This document shows, piece after piece, positions 1-11,517 of a stretch of 64,000 nt of DNA. Position numbers and translations under genes: made by a program. The notes beneath the pieces were generated by a model. That model saw only the letters and a list, made by a program, of their open reading frames with translations, was not told the origin of the DNA and searched no databases. This stretch comes from Atrina japonica (Eukaryota > Mollusca > Bivalvia > Pterioida > Pinnidae), in assembly GCA_030159075.1 (NCBI GenBank), contig BROG01000448.1, forward strand, positions 76,001 through 140,000, read 5' to 3'. Position 1 is the stretch's first letter. Each line of letters begins with the position of its first letter.

Positions 1-769
1 ATACCATGCTTTGTGTGCCTTGGGGTTCCATTAGAGGCGGTGTACGATTTCTGAAATATTGATTTCTAAAAAAAAAAACCCGAATTCTTGTCAGATCTGA
101 CAACACCTGTCGAAATCAGTACCTACTGTCCGCGTACCTGAGATCAGAAATGAGAAAACAGTCTTCCATATTTAGAATCCTACGACATTATGACGTAAAA
201 TAAATGAAATAAGCTATAAATAGGGCTACCCTATGCATATAGGGTATACATTTACACCCGTAATGGAAATAGATCAATGTGAGGAAGATTTCAAATTACG
301 ATTATGGATTCTTATATATAATTTGACGACTATTTAATAAGATTTAATTTGTAATATTATGTATACGTATGGATATGTTCTATGACATTGCAGTAAATAA
401 TACTTCCCGACAATGATGTACATTTATCGCCTATTTCGTTAAATAAAAATAAAATAAGTAAAGCTGTATCTACACAATTTTATATCATTTCAATAGTGTT
501 ATTAAATATTATGAAAATATAAACAAAACGGAAACTATTAAAGTCGCAAAGTCAAAACGTAGTATATACTTACAGTGTCATATTGGTTATGATAGCAGCC
601 TGTAATATGAATGTTACATAATAGCATTAAAATATATATATAACTTTACAATTGTGCAAACACTTGTACTGATTTTCCTAATAATGAACATCATTGCATT
701 TCCTTTTGATTACTATAACTACTGTATACTGTTTATAAAAATTCTCATCATAGGTTAGAGCTTACTGCC

Positions 770-890
770 GGAACCTAAGCTTAGTTTGTGAGACAGTTGT
801 CTGGTATTCCCTGGTTACATTGTAACCAAGGTTTCTCCTCCGCCATTGAAAACTGGCCACCACATTTCAAAGACATAATTAGAAAACAAT
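770..890 (+). repeat. SINE-like fragment, related to 47800-48075
   Basis: The segment running from a gtaaccaaggtttctcctccgcc-like stretch to the following catttcaaag resembles the body of the tRNA-headed element at 47.8-48.07 kb, which has a similar cctccaccattaaaaac stretch. No tRNA-like head is visible here. Assignment rests on this short similarity only. Confidence 0.3.
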
Positions 891-1002
891 GAACCGTAAT
901 TTCAATATGAATGCACTCGCTTACATGTTCTATACGAGACCTAAATATAACTTAAATAAGAATACTACGAAAGTATGGAAGGAATATGTGAATATTTTTT
1001 TT

Positions 1003-1196
1003 ATCGTCGTGCGCACGACTTAATATTTTTTTCCTCAAAAATTATGTCGTGCGCACGACTTAGTATGTTTTTCTCTCATTTGTTTTCTCGTGTGCACAAC
1101 TTTTTTTCGTAATTTTTGTTATGTCGTGCACACGACTTAATATGATATCACCTATGATTTTATGTAGTGCGCACGACATATTAAGTCGTATATATA
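1003..1196. repeat. ~40-bp tandem repeat with a 14-bp palindrome in each unit
   Basis: The perfect palindrome GTCGTGCGCACGAC occurs at 1006-1019 and 1046-1059. Variants with one to three changes lie at 1087-1100, 1123-1136 and 1164-1177, so spacing is 36-41 bp. The units are separated by T-rich spacers that often start taatat. The array ends in a partial inverted echo (attaagtcgta) followed by a short TA run. It lies downstream of the secreted-protein exon at 1279-1363 on the minus strand, inside the following intron if that gene continues leftwards. Confidence 0.8.
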
Positions 1197-1278
1197 TATA
1201 TATCAAACCAAAGTCAGTTCAACCTAAAGTAGAATTTGGTTGATATTTTATTAACATTGCAAAGTATATATTACTTAC

Positions 1279-1363
1279 CTCTTGGACACCAGTCCGGCCC
1301 CGCATTCACAATTGCTAAAACACTCAAGACCGCCAAAGCTAATGATAATCGCTTGTTCAGCAT
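1279..1363 (-). CDS. First coding exon of a small secreted protein (signal peptide exon)
   Basis: The exon opens at an ATG at 1363 and encodes 28 codons plus one base. The peptide starts MLNKRLSLALAVLSVLA and continues to a GPDWCPR end. A basic n-region, a hydrophobic core of about 14 residues and a small-residue site (VNA|G) make a good signal peptide. It ends at a strong donor (AGAG|GTAAGT). Upstream, a consensus acceptor (attttcag at 1372) lies 8 bases before the ATG, so the exon begins at 1371 and a 5'UTR intron is likely. The mature protein would begin near GPDWC; the family is not recognisable from six residues. I could not identify a following exon between 1 and 1270, so the gene probably continues beyond the window edge. 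Confidence comes from signal peptide plus both splice sites in the right order, not from homology. Confidence 0.6.
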
Positions 1364-1401
1364 TTTCAAAACTGAAAATATTTAATTAAACATTTTCTCT
1401 T

Positions 1402-1403
<2 letters not shown>

Positions 1404-1486
<83 letters not shown>

Positions 1487-1496
1487 TTATAGATAT
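1404..1496. repeat. (TA)n microsatellite
   Basis: An almost pure TA run lies in the predicted 5'UTR intron of the secreted-protein gene. Confidence 0.9.
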
Positions 1497-2290
1497 AAAA
1501 TCAGTATATCCAGTTACAAGAAATTTATATACATGTATTTAACACAGATGAATTATTTTCATAAAGATTTTGTCATACGCTATTGTATATACAATGAACG
1601 TAATATCCAGGTTATGCTTTTTCGATTTTTGATTTTGATTTTTTGTTTTACGCCATACTCAACAATCTTTCAGCCATATGATGGCGTCCAGTTTTTATTG
1701 GTGGGGGAGAAACCCCTGTTACCCGGGTAAAGACCACCGACCTTCCGCAAGTAAACTGGCAAACTTTCCCACATAATTCGAAACGACCCTAGCGGGATTC
1801 GAGGTGAGAATGCTTTTTTCGAAAAGGTCACATCAAACACAAGAAGATGTTTTCTGTCAATTAGTCAATCATCACCAAGTAATTCATCAATTGATTAAAT
1901 GTCACCCTCGTTCAAAGGCAGTGACCGACGAATACGTTACCTTAAATTTTGATAACGTTTCGAGTCTTTTGGTAATTTTTAAATGATAACCCTAAACTAG
2001 AATATGGAACCGAGCCTCAAAGCATGGCTAATTGTTTTATATTTAAACTAATGGTTGAATTTAACGAATTATTGAGCAAAATGATTTAACCCTTGGTTAA
2101 ATTATAATCCTTGGTTATTATATTTAGCCGAGAATCAAAATGTAACACGTAGATGAACAGCTGGACCCAGTTGAGCTCAAATTTGAAATATGTGATGAGT
2201 TGCAAAACAAACAAAAAATGGTATCATAAAAGGCCCTCAAAATAATCTAACTGAATAGTACTTTAAATGAACAATATAAATCAGTTTCGA

Positions 2291-2600
2291 GGGTATACAT
2301 AAACCTAGTACCTGGTATTTCGGTACCAGCTGTTCATTTTAACCTAAAGTAATATTTGGCACTGTTAACATCATTTAAATTCGAAAATTTTCTAAAACTA
2401 AGATAGTCATTTTTTTAACATTGGTTACTCTTAGACGAATTTCGGCTATACTTTTAGAAATAGTATTTGGCCTTGTATGATACCATTTTATCTTTAGAAA
2501 AAACACATAGTTTTCAAATTGGAGCTCAACTGATGAAGTCTAATTGACAGAAACGATATCGTCTTAAGCATTATAATTTTGGTATTATGTTTATAATAAT
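2291..2600 (+). repeat. Interspersed repeat family A, copy 1
   Basis: The block runs from gggtatacataaacctagtacctgg to ggtattatgtttataat. Related copies are at 6890-7080 and 7120-7375 on the same strand and 31170-31400 on the other. Shared words include ggagctcaactgatgaagtc and ggccttgtatgatacca. No coding potential is seen; it looks like a nonautonomous transposon or an old retroelement tail. Confidence 0.65.
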
Positions 2601-2702
2601 TAAATTGAATTATCTGTTTTTTGCCCCCCCCCCCCCAAAAAAAAATGATATAAGATTAAGCAACAGGTATTATGATAGAAGAAAAAGAATAAGAACACTC
2701 AC

Positions 2703-2763
2703 CTTTTGTCTTAACCTCTGTTAATATGTCTTCCAAATGCAAATCTATAACCATTTATATACC
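2703..2763 (-). promoter_or_regulatory. Candidate TATA promoter and 5'UTR exon
   Basis: On the minus strand a TATATAAATGG-type box (about 2753-2762) is followed about 50 bases later by AAAAG|GTGAGT, a good splice donor ending an exon at 2703. The donor lies 1.33 kb upstream of the acceptor at 1372 that precedes the signal-peptide exon. The simplest reading is a short noncoding first exon. The transcription start would be near 2725-2730. A diverged copy of the same exon-like block is at 6738-6775. Confidence 0.35.
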
Positions 2764-3017
2764 TTTAATTTTGACACTTGCACTCTATTGCACGAAAGTG
2801 TGATTATCAAACATACATACATTATATTTTTCAAGAACACTTTTGACAGGTTTTTTATGGAACGGCACTACTCTTAATTCATAATCAAAAACTGTCAGCA
2901 ATTATGAAATAATATTAAAAAGGTTATTGGAATATATAAAATTCATTTCAGGAATTTTTTATCTAAGTGTTTTATTGTCGATTTCATCACTTTTTAATTG
3001 TCAAATATATATAAAGT

Positions 3018-3170
3018 ATGTATCATAAATCACTCTCAGAAAAGCTTTGCAATCGATTGTGTGACAGACGAGCGATGAAGACACTACATTTATCAGATTA
3101 TAAATTTATGGTGCATACATGTCGTACCTACACTTATTATAATTCTGAATGTGTCACTAGTTATCATATG
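3018..3170. other. Unassigned stretch before the first CT array
   Basis: An open frame runs through here into the CT repeat, but its composition and repeat-driven C-terminus argue against a gene. The flanks at 2770-3017 hold nothing recognisable either. Confidence 0.4.
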
Positions 3171-3173
3171 TAT

Positions 3174-3175
<2 letters not shown>

Positions 3176-3258
<83 letters not shown>
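3176..3258. repeat. (CT)n microsatellite
   Basis: An uninterrupted CT run of about 83 bases. Confidence 0.95.
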
Positions 3259-3261
<3 letters not shown>

Positions 3262-3403
3262 GGAATTTCAGATAGCGATTTACGATACCCCTGTATGCAA
3301 CATATAATTGGCTCTTGAAATAACTATCCGAAATGCTAGTATTTAGGAATCCCGTTCACAGTCTACATTTTTGGTTTTGGACATAATGAGAATACATTAT
3401 CCA

Positions 3404-3612
3404 TAGTTTGTTTGTTTGTTTTATTGTTGTTTAACGTCCCACTCAAGAATATTTCACTCATATGGAGACGTCACCAAATGCCGGTGAAGGGCTTCAAAGT
3501 TTGGCCTATGCTCGGCACTTACGGCCATTGAGCAGTAGGGTTCTTTAACGTGCCAACACCTACTGTGACACGGGACCTTCAGCTTTTACTGTCTCATCCG
3601 AAAGACACATTA
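3404..3612 (-). repeat. tRNA-derived SINE, 5'-truncated copy
   Basis: Inverse orientation copy of the SINE at 62131-62406. It starts at the tttgtttgtttg tail, runs through cgtcccactcaagaat and ends at catccgaaagac, before the tRNA-like head. The element's 3' tail is at the low-coordinate end. Confidence 0.85.
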
Positions 3613-3680
3613 TCCATGGTACAGTTGTTTAATTTTATTAGTGTAAAGTGTGCAGAACTCTGTGCTAGAGATATCGATCT

Positions 3681-3710
3681 CTCCCCTCCCTCTCTCTCTC
3701 TCTCTCTCTC

Positions 3711-3783
<73 letters not shown>
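3681..3783. repeat. (CT)n microsatellite
   Basis: Nearly pure CT run, interrupted once by an A near 3711. Long open frames on both strands here are products of the repeat. Confidence 0.95.
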
Positions 3784-3786
<3 letters not shown>

Positions 3787-4114
3787 TGTGTTGTTTAGTC
3801 GTGACGTCATTGTATGTTGGTTTTGCTTGGTTGCTATCACAATTAAACACATCTCATGAAGGCCGGTCGTACGGCCGAAATATTTCGTATGAACATACCA
3901 AAATTGCAGTTTTAAAAAGGACTCCAAAACAAATGCTAAGGACGACCGTTTGTGTGAATCATACTTGATTCATTTATTTCGAATTTTTTATAGATATTTT
4001 CCGAAAGAAACCATGACGTCATATTCGGCTAAATTATAAATCTAAATGTGTTGCAGATTCTCACTGTAAAGATGAATATATAAAAAATCTTGGATATTGA
4101 AGTTTAAATCTATA

Positions 4115-4265
4115 GGATGTTCAGGATAAAGATACGAATCTGTTAAAAATGGACAAGCACGGACCTCTGAAAACCAAGAGGTGAGATCAGGTGCCATAGA
4201 GGAGTAAGCATCCCCTATCGACCGGTCACAACCGCCGTGAGTCCACAGTCAAATACAAATGGAAT
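4115..4265 (-). repeat. 3' fragment of retroelement family R
   Basis: Reverse complement of the block seen at 33928-34250 and 62625-62945. It contains the words for the tail (ggacaagcacggacctctg) and for the cgaccggtcacaaccgccgtgagtcc segment. Only the tail part is present. Confidence 0.7.
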
Positions 4266-4631
4266 ACCTGAGAAACGAATCTTCGTCACAAACTTAGCTT
4301 TTGATATTAATAAAATAGATAGTGGCTTACTGGAGCACCTAGATGACCTCGTGATGAATCATAGTTTATAGTGATTTTTGTGCATTTTCGTATTTCAAGA
4401 TGCACGGCACGTGCGAGTGTATGTCGGTTGACCAGGAAGTCCAAGTTTTTCCTATGTCTTGTTTAATTGGTATCTGCTGCAGGTAATGTGAAGTTGTTAC
4501 ATGCTTTGTCGTCAGGGATGATGATAAGATTTTCGTAGACACGGGAAAAATTCTATGGCAACATCAGGCTGGGTCACAAAAAATTGAATTGTGTCTGGTG
4601 TTGACATAGTTAAATACACTGTTTATCTGTG

Positions 4632-5395
4632 TCATAAGAATGATTTGCCACTCTTCAAGAAGTGCCTGGCGAATTCCTGTAGAGTCTCTGATAGATTTGG
4701 GAGTGTTCGAATGCGTCGATCTAACATGTCCCACACATGTTCTGTTTGGGGAGAGATCGAAACTATATAGGGGCCGCCAAGATAAAGTCTCGGCATTCTA
4801 TGGCGACGAGAGTCCATCACACACTGTGCCACATGACATCAAACATTGTCTTGAGTCTTGTTGAAAAAATTACGTTGAGTTGACGTACAAGAAGACACGG
4901 TTACAGGTTGCAGAATAGTGTCTATGTACAGTTGAGCTTACAAATGCCTTTGGATTTTGTGGAAACCAGAGATATGACCCCACACCATATTGCTACCCCA
5001 ACCAAACTTTTAATGACCCACAATGCAATTTTCTGCAAAACATTCGACATGAGTTCGGAAAACACGCTGACGCCCAACTGAGCGGTAAAGCGAGAATCAT
5101 GATTCGTCATAGATGAGTGCACGGCGCTGTTTTCCGTAGAAAACACATTTAAACGATTTCGTTGGAGTCATAAGAGTCTGACGACACGTTGAAGACGAAT
5201 CACGGGCATTCCTACCTCAACACGACAGGACTTGACCCCGTATGAGCGAAGACGCTTCAACAGGGTATCTCGGCTTATTCTGGGAGTGTTGGTGCCTTTT
5301 GTCTCATGTGCAGATATTTTTTCAGTTCTAAACAGGATACGTAAGAGTACAAACATCAATAAACTATCCTGACGAGGCATCGTAACCTTCGGTCG
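4632..5395 (-). pseudogene. Tc1/mariner-like transposase pseudogene
   Basis: Three broken minus-strand frames read in order as one Tc1-type transposase. Around 5168-5380 is a helix-turn-helix-like part containing ISRDTLLKRLRSYGVKSCRV. At 4922-5146 is the catalytic core with VFSTENS, matching the family FSDES motif, and the VAIWCGVISLV segment that matches the family's VMVWGGIS. At 4632-4832 is the C-terminal end with EHVWDMLDRRIRTLPNL, matching the conserved IEHVWD block. Frameshifts separate the pieces, and the first catalytic Asp position reads differently (TEN for DES). I did not find terminal inverted repeats with confidence. The copy is dead. Confidence 0.8.
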
Positions 5396-5399
5396 GTCA

Positions 5400-6735
5400 G
5401 TTGGATGTCAGTCTAAGGTGGCGGTGCAAATGAGATATTGTGTTTTATGGACATTTCATCTAACATTAACTGCACTGTCCTCTTGTGTGCGTCGTTATTT
5501 AGCAAGGGTATCCTGTAAGTAATATGACAAACGAATATCCTTACCAGGTAAATAAAGAATGACAAGCAGATCTGAGATGCAAGGCGTGCAACCGCGTGTA
5601 TCCGTGCACTTCAAAATCGGGTATGCATTAACACGAGAGCACATACAGGTCTACCCTGGCACATATTTACAAACACAACGAGTATAAATCAAATCATAAT
5701 AGGGATTAAAAGCTACTTGTCGTCACAAAAGTATTAGAGATTCAGTAATGCATGGAGTCCGTGCAAAGCAATATGTTTTACCTGTACAATCTATTTTTGT
5801 AAAGAGACCTTTTTGTTTCTGTTTCTGACTGAACCAGGATGTGCCACTTTACCAAGGTAAACCTATAGTATGACCGAGTTCAATTAACCTTGAATTGACG
5901 GGGAAGACGTAATATTCCATTCGATTCAAACTGCTAACAATATTTTATCAATTTCAAAAAATATTGAAACTTATTTGGGGTTGCGTTTCTTTCGTGTATC
6001 AGCATATAGCTATATTTATTTTTCACGATTAACATATTTCTAAGATACAACAAATCGCCGAATCTTTCATACATAGATTGTCCGGAACTTTCTTATGTTT
6101 TATATTTATAAAGTGAACATTCTCTATTACTGCGTAGTTTATATTTTTCCTCAACATTGTGGACTTAATTTTAGTGTACTTGCTAAGAATGGTATATGAT
6201 TTTTTGTGGCCGAGTTGTTCCCCTTTACGGGGAGTTATTAATAAAGGTGAAGACGAGAATCCACTATATGCTGTCAGTAAAATGAATGCGATGACATAAG
6301 TAACGTCGGGAACCAGTTCTTTGTCTTGGACACCACACTAACATATGATATTTCTAATTGCAAATACAAATATGTAGATTAAAAATAAGGCGGTACGATC
6401 ATGAAATCTTTATGTTAGTATAACATTTTTTAAATGAAATTCAAAACACATTTTTGTCAAATTAAAATGTTCTCCAAATAAAGGCAATACCGTATGCTAT
6501 TACATTACATTGAATATTTAAATCGGCAAAATAGTACCAGATCAATACAATCACTTTATTTTAGATACAGATGTTCATACAACCTGGCGGAGTAGAATCT
6601 CCGGAATCTTTCTTGACGTGGACGAGTTCAAATTTTAAGTCATACATTAAATGTAGGATGAAGGATATCCACTAAATGCAAGATTAGTGCATTAAAGAAT
6701 CACATATAAACTAGAGAAAAGAAATAGAATAACAT
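5400..6735. other. No feature recognised
   Basis: AT-rich intergenic sequence. I see no coding signal, tandem array or recognisable repeat on either strand. The terminal parts of the Tc1-like element may extend into its left edge. Confidence 0.5.
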
Positions 6736-6737
6736 TT

Positions 6738-6775
6738 ACCTCTTGTAGACACTTCTGCAATATGTCTCCCAAATG
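6738..6775 (-). other. Exon-like block similar to 2703-2740
   Basis: On the minus strand the words catttgggagacatatt and acaagag|gtaaatgtt line up with catttggaagacatatt and acaaaag|gtgagtgtt of the putative 5'UTR exon at 2703. It may be a duplicated, decayed first exon, or both may belong to a repeat. Confidence 0.35.
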
Positions 6776-6895
6776 TCCCTCTCAAGAATCTTTCACTCAA
6801 ATGGATACGTCACAATATGCCGCATTCAAATTTTGGCCTACGTTTGGCTTTACCGTGCCGACACCTACTGTGACAAGTGGCTTCAGTTCATTTTT
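6775..6895 (-). repeat. Decayed SINE fragment
   Basis: Diverged copy of the SINE body with ctcaagaatctttcactcaaatgg and the gccgacacctactgtgaca stretch. Head and tail are missing. Confidence 0.65.
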
Positions 6896-7375
6896 TACAA
6901 AGGTTACTCTTCGACGTATTTCGGATGCACTTTGAGATCTATTTTTGGCCTTGTATGATACCACTTTCTCTTTGGAAAATACACGTATCAAATTGGAGCT
7001 CAACTGAGGAAGTCTAATTGACAGAAACTATATCGTCTTGAGCATTATAGCCTTGGTATTATGTTTATATTATTTATAACCACTAGGTCGCTGCCACTGC
7101 TGGTGGACCTTTTGAGTCCCCAAGGGTATAACTAAACCTAGTACCTGGTTACCATCTTATACTAAAGTAATATTTAGCACTGATAACAACATTTAGATTT
7201 TTTAAAAAAATGTAAAGCTAAGATATTCATATTCTCTTCGACGTATTTCGGATGCACTTTGAGATCTATTTCTGGCCTTGTATGATACCACTTCTCTTTG
7301 GAAAATACACGTATCAAATTTGAGCTCAACTGATGAAGTCTAATTTAAAGAAACAATATCCATATTGTTTATATT
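6890..7375 (+). repeat. Interspersed repeat family A, copies 2 and 3
   Basis: Two partial copies lie in tandem, at 6890-7080 and 7120-7375. Both contain ttcgacgtatttcggatgcactttgagatc, followed by ggccttgtatgataccac and a gagctcaactga word. They are more like each other than either is like copy 1, which suggests a local duplication. Confidence 0.7.
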
Positions 7376-7379
7376 ATTT

Positions 7380-10345
7380 TTTACTCTCTCATCCGAAGGT
7401 CATAGGTGTTCATAAGTACTTCTATTTATCTACATCGCTTTTACTTCTAATGTTTGACGTTTGAAATTAATTACAGAAAAAAAAAATAGGATTCTTATTA
7501 AAAAAAAAAAGAAATGGCTTTATTAATGTTAACTGTTTAATAGCATATACATATTGGATTACACTTTTTAAAAATTGCATGTCTTATCATTTCAGGCTTT
7601 TCTGGAAGTTTTTATCCAAATACATTGTCATCGTTTTGACGACAGAATGCACATCCAGTCACCCATAATGATAACAGTACATACAATTTCATGTACACTT
7701 AACAAGAAAACAACCAATTTTAACCACCAAACACAATTATATAAACATGAATGAAATGCATCTATAAGATAATACTTAGGAACATAAGGCGTTTATCACA
7801 GCATAACATAAAAGCCCTCTGAAAGCGTTCACTTGTTTTTGAAATTTCAAATCCCGATGCAGTGCATGTACCGCCACGTGCCATGCCTTGGAATACAAAC
7901 GTATGACGTGCTGTACATGTTGTACAAACTGCAATATCACGTGCTAAGACATATGATTCAAACTGCGCCATCATGTGCTGAGAATTACACACTATGCACA
8001 TGTAGGAATATTACATTTTCTGATGTAAGTAATTTTGAAATTGACATCCGGGATCACACTTCCACAGGAATTGAAGCATTCGATCTATCGATTGCCGAGA
8101 TGATGGTTGACGTCGCTGATTCAGCCAGTATATTGCTATTGTCACCTTGTGGACTGATCCTTTTTACCAGTGACGAACTTAGAATGTTGCACAGCACAAG
8201 TGTCTTTACTTATTCGATAATTTTCGATCTAATGTCATCAAGTTATAATTTTGTAAAGAGCAAATACACCTATGCATAGACAATTTGTTTTTACATACGT
8301 AAGGGAATTTACATATCATGCAAATACTCCTTGAGTAAAACTTCTGGTAAAAAACCTACTATTCTGGCATGATAAGTAAATTTACTTAAGTCTGGTGGAC
8401 AGTCTTATTTACACTACACACACCTAATCAATTCATACAAGACCGTAAAATTGGTATACGTGTATTTTTGTGATTACTGAAAATAAAACTAAAACCAAGT
8501 TCACTTAAAGAAATGAAAATTCTGAAAGTACAAAAACATTAATTGATTATGGTTCATGTAACTTGACAAATCCGCTGCCGTAATAAACTGTGATATTTTT
8601 TACTGTGCAAGCAGTATTTGTTTTCCACTCGGTATTTCCTATAATCATTATAGATACTTTTAAGAATAGTTTTTTATATACATAAGCAAAATGTGTTGTT
8701 TATTCGGGGGAGTAATACGCTTGAACACGTCATTTAAAATATCAAGTAGTTATATACACTTATGTTTAAACAAATTCGATTTAAAGTCATTTTGATTATA
8801 TTACTATTCCCTTTTGATATTACCCAGAAATAAGTCAAATCTTCGATATTTAATTTGTATATAAGATATATTATTTTGGAACCTTTTAATTTTCCTACGC
8901 TGAGTTACGCGTAATGGCGATTGGGATTAAGGCTAAAAATTTGCGAAATGTTGATTGTTAATATCATAGTCTTGTGAAACTAACATATCGTGAAGTTCGG
9001 GAATATATACTGTCATACGAAAAGGTCCGAGACTACATATGTCAAGATGCCCAAAGATTCCGAAAAGGATACGTAAAAAGCTAGCGTTTACCAACATAAC
9101 ACTATGTATGCTTGAAAGCCGAAAAGTTCCGAACATAATTTTCCCGTGCAAAGTGACTAGGTTTCGCGCTAGATTCACCAATTCAATCAATATATCGATT
9201 GCAAAAACTGCGATATGATTACTGTGGACATCACATATTTGTGACTACAGCATATCAAAATGTCAGTGGTTATAAAATGATCTTGCATTGCGCAGGCTTA
9301 GTATAAGGGGTCATAAAGGAGACCTGGTTATTTAATAGAACTAGAACGAGGAATATCGAGGTTGTCATTTTCGCTGTATGATTTACTTACAATTAGTTCA
9401 ATATTTGAAGCTAATCTGTAACCCGTAGTTGGTTCCTAGCTGAATGTATGCTATGATATTGTAAGTATTAGTCTTATATATTTCAATCAGTCATTTTGTG
9501 CATAGTTTAATGAGTATGCTACACATTGATGTACACCGCACATGTGTCAGTGTACTTGTGAGCGAGATCTTGAAATGTGTTAAGCATAAGTGACCTTTCT
9601 TTCGACACTAGGTCAGTTTAATTTTACATTGCACGATTTCCGCGCGACAATACACATTCAGTATTATTTTTGGAACACTACTCGTATTAGACATGTTTAT
9701 AACTTTATACTTAGTATAATTAGTTTAACCTCATTAGAGGCTGACACGCTCTGTTACTATTTTGATATATGTCAAAAAATGTGCGGCATGGAAATCATAT
9801 CAGATCTCGAGATTAATTCAGGTCAAATATTTGGAAACCTAGACACGTCTTAAAACATTTCAATTTAAAACCAATTCCACATACATAACCTGTAAATGTT
9901 TAGCATATCTATATGAAAGGGTGATCAATTTCTGTTTAAATAAAATCAATCTACAAAAATACACATCTTTCTTCTGTAGTAGGCGTGTATGTATGTTATA
10001 TAAGTGTTTGTGCGCGTGTGTGTGTGTGTGTTTGCTAGAGAAAAATGGATGGATAGCTTCTTCTCAATCACTACAACGTTTCCATCATCATCTAACGATT
10101 CGTAATCCGCCGTGGAGCTTGAATACAACGCACAGACATTCTAAAAAGAATAATATCTAGCACTAGCTATTACACACAACTTTTTTCATGTTTGGAACAG
10201 ACAAATGCATTTTATATTTGTACACGCTGCATTTTAGTAAACCATAATTGAGCACAGATTTGCATTGTTTTCGACGGTGGGAGAAACATCTTATGCATTT
10301 GGAAATTTAACCGCCTCTCATACTGAAGACCAGTCTATGGCTATT
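7380..10345. other. Mostly featureless; one unassigned 148-codon frame at 7833-8279 (+)
   Basis: The stretch is AT-rich intergenic sequence with a few homopolymer A runs and a short GT run near 10013-10031. The longest frame (7833-8279, plus) has no recognisable motif, no convincing splice sites and unremarkable codon use, so I do not call it. Nothing else stands out. Confidence 0.4.
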
Positions 10346-10348
10346 TGA

Positions 10349-11218
10349 CTAATGATGCAAGAAACTAAACACATGGACATTGCCAAATGAATGTCCAACC
10401 CATAGCTTCCCGTCATCATCTAAACTTATTCCTAACGGACGATTTATTCCGTGTTCCTTTGTTAAGATATTTCTCAGGAAGCGACCATCCTTATCCAATA
10501 ATTCTATCGAATTATTCTTGGTATCGGATATTAACAATTGTTGTTCGGAATTGCAACAGATATCCCATGGATCAAACACTTGTCCTTTCCTTTTATTTTC
10601 CGATGTTCCCTGGTATGTCCAACGGTACAATCCGTTCCTATCAATCGTGATAACGGACATACACCCTATATCAATTGCAACTATATCCCCATTTCCATTT
10701 TCCACGACCCTTCGAGGAAATTTATACATAGGATGTCCACTTTTGTCATTCTTGATGGACTGTAAACGGGAATTTCCATTTTTAGTGTAGCGAACCAATT
10801 TCCCGCCGGTTGTCCCTACAAGACACACAAGAAACCCCCGATCATCTTTAAGTACAGATATTCCATTTGGACTTAACGGAGACGTGTTAACAAGTTTTGT
10901 AATTTCGCCGTCTTTTGAAAGCCTGTAAATGCCCTTACCTGCATAATTGCTCAAAATAAAATTCCTTTGGTCATACACGGCAAAGCATTGAACTTTGAAA
11001 CCAACTTCAACATTGCTTAACTGTTCCCCTGTCGATGTATACTGTTGTACAGTTTTCGATTCAAGGGGAGCAATCCATGCTTCACGTGAATTTACTGCAA
11101 TAATATCTGCCGGAGAATCTTTACATTTAAAATTAAAATTAAGCGACGGTTGTATATCTACATGTCTTCCCGTTTTGCTTTCATCACACAAATTGTTCTT
11201 TTGTGTTATTTCCATCAT
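10349..11218 (-). CDS. NHL-repeat beta-propeller protein, TRIM C-terminal-like
   Basis: The frame gives 289 residues from the first ATG at 11218 and stays open upstream to a stop near 11311, so the true start or a splice acceptor (a weak one lies near 11306) could be further upstream. Propeller blades are visible: PRRVVENGNGDIVAIDIG followed by VITIDRNG, then FDPWDICCNSEQQLLISD followed by IELLDKDGRF, and INRPLGISLDDDGKLWVG near the end. These fit the NHL pattern of a Pro, a structural Gly/Asp turn and a strand. NHL propellers close the C-terminus of TRIM2/3/32/71-type ubiquitin ligases and bind protein or RNA. I see no RING, B-box or coiled coil, so this is either the last exon of a TRIM gene, a stand-alone propeller, or a retrocopy. 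Animal genomes with expanded TRIM families, bivalves among them, carry many such frames. No internal stop is present, arguing against a pseudogene. Confidence 0.7.
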   Translation of the reverse strand: MMEITQKNNLCDESKTGRHVDIQPSLNFNFKCKDSPADIIAVNSREAWIAPLESKTVQQYTSTGEQLSNVEVGFKVQCFAVYDQRNFILSNYAGKGIYRLSKDGEITKLVNTSPLSPNGISVLKDDRGFLVCLVGTTGGKLVRYTKNGNSRLQSIKNDKSGHPMYKFPRRVVENGNGDIVAIDIGCMSVITIDRNGLYRWTYQGTSENKRKGQVFDPWDICCNSEQQLLISDTKNNSIELLDKDGRFLRNILTKEHGINRPLGISLDDDGKLWVGHSFGNVHVFSFLHH

Positions 11219-11462
11219 AGAAGTTGCGTTGTGTCCCTTGGTCAAATTAATTTGCTTGTGGGTGGTTTTACCACAGCTTTCAATGCCACAACTATTTTGG
11301 ATATACTGTTAATCTTCTTTTGCGATGAGATGACCCACATGATTCATCTGTCAGCGGATACCGGAATATCTAATTATAGTTCCCTAGATAAATAAGCAAA
11401 CAAAAACCCTAAAGTCAATGAAAGAAGGTAAAATACATAAATGTTGAATGTTGCACAAATCT

Positions 11463-11502
11463 GTGTGTGTGTGTGTGTGTGTATGTGTGTGTGTGTGTGT
11501 GT
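11463..11502. repeat. (GT)n microsatellite
   Basis: Short imperfect GT run upstream of the NHL frame. Confidence 0.9.
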
Positions 11503-11517
11503 GTTACTGAATGTATA

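Noticed and set aside
7833..8279. 148-residue plus-strand protein
   Set aside because: No motif, signal, transmembrane pattern or convincing splice context; length is within chance for this size of window.
11219..11245. TTG start extending the NHL protein by nine residues
   Set aside because: Animal nuclear genes rarely start at TTG; the first ATG is at 11218, and the frame may instead continue into an upstream exon.
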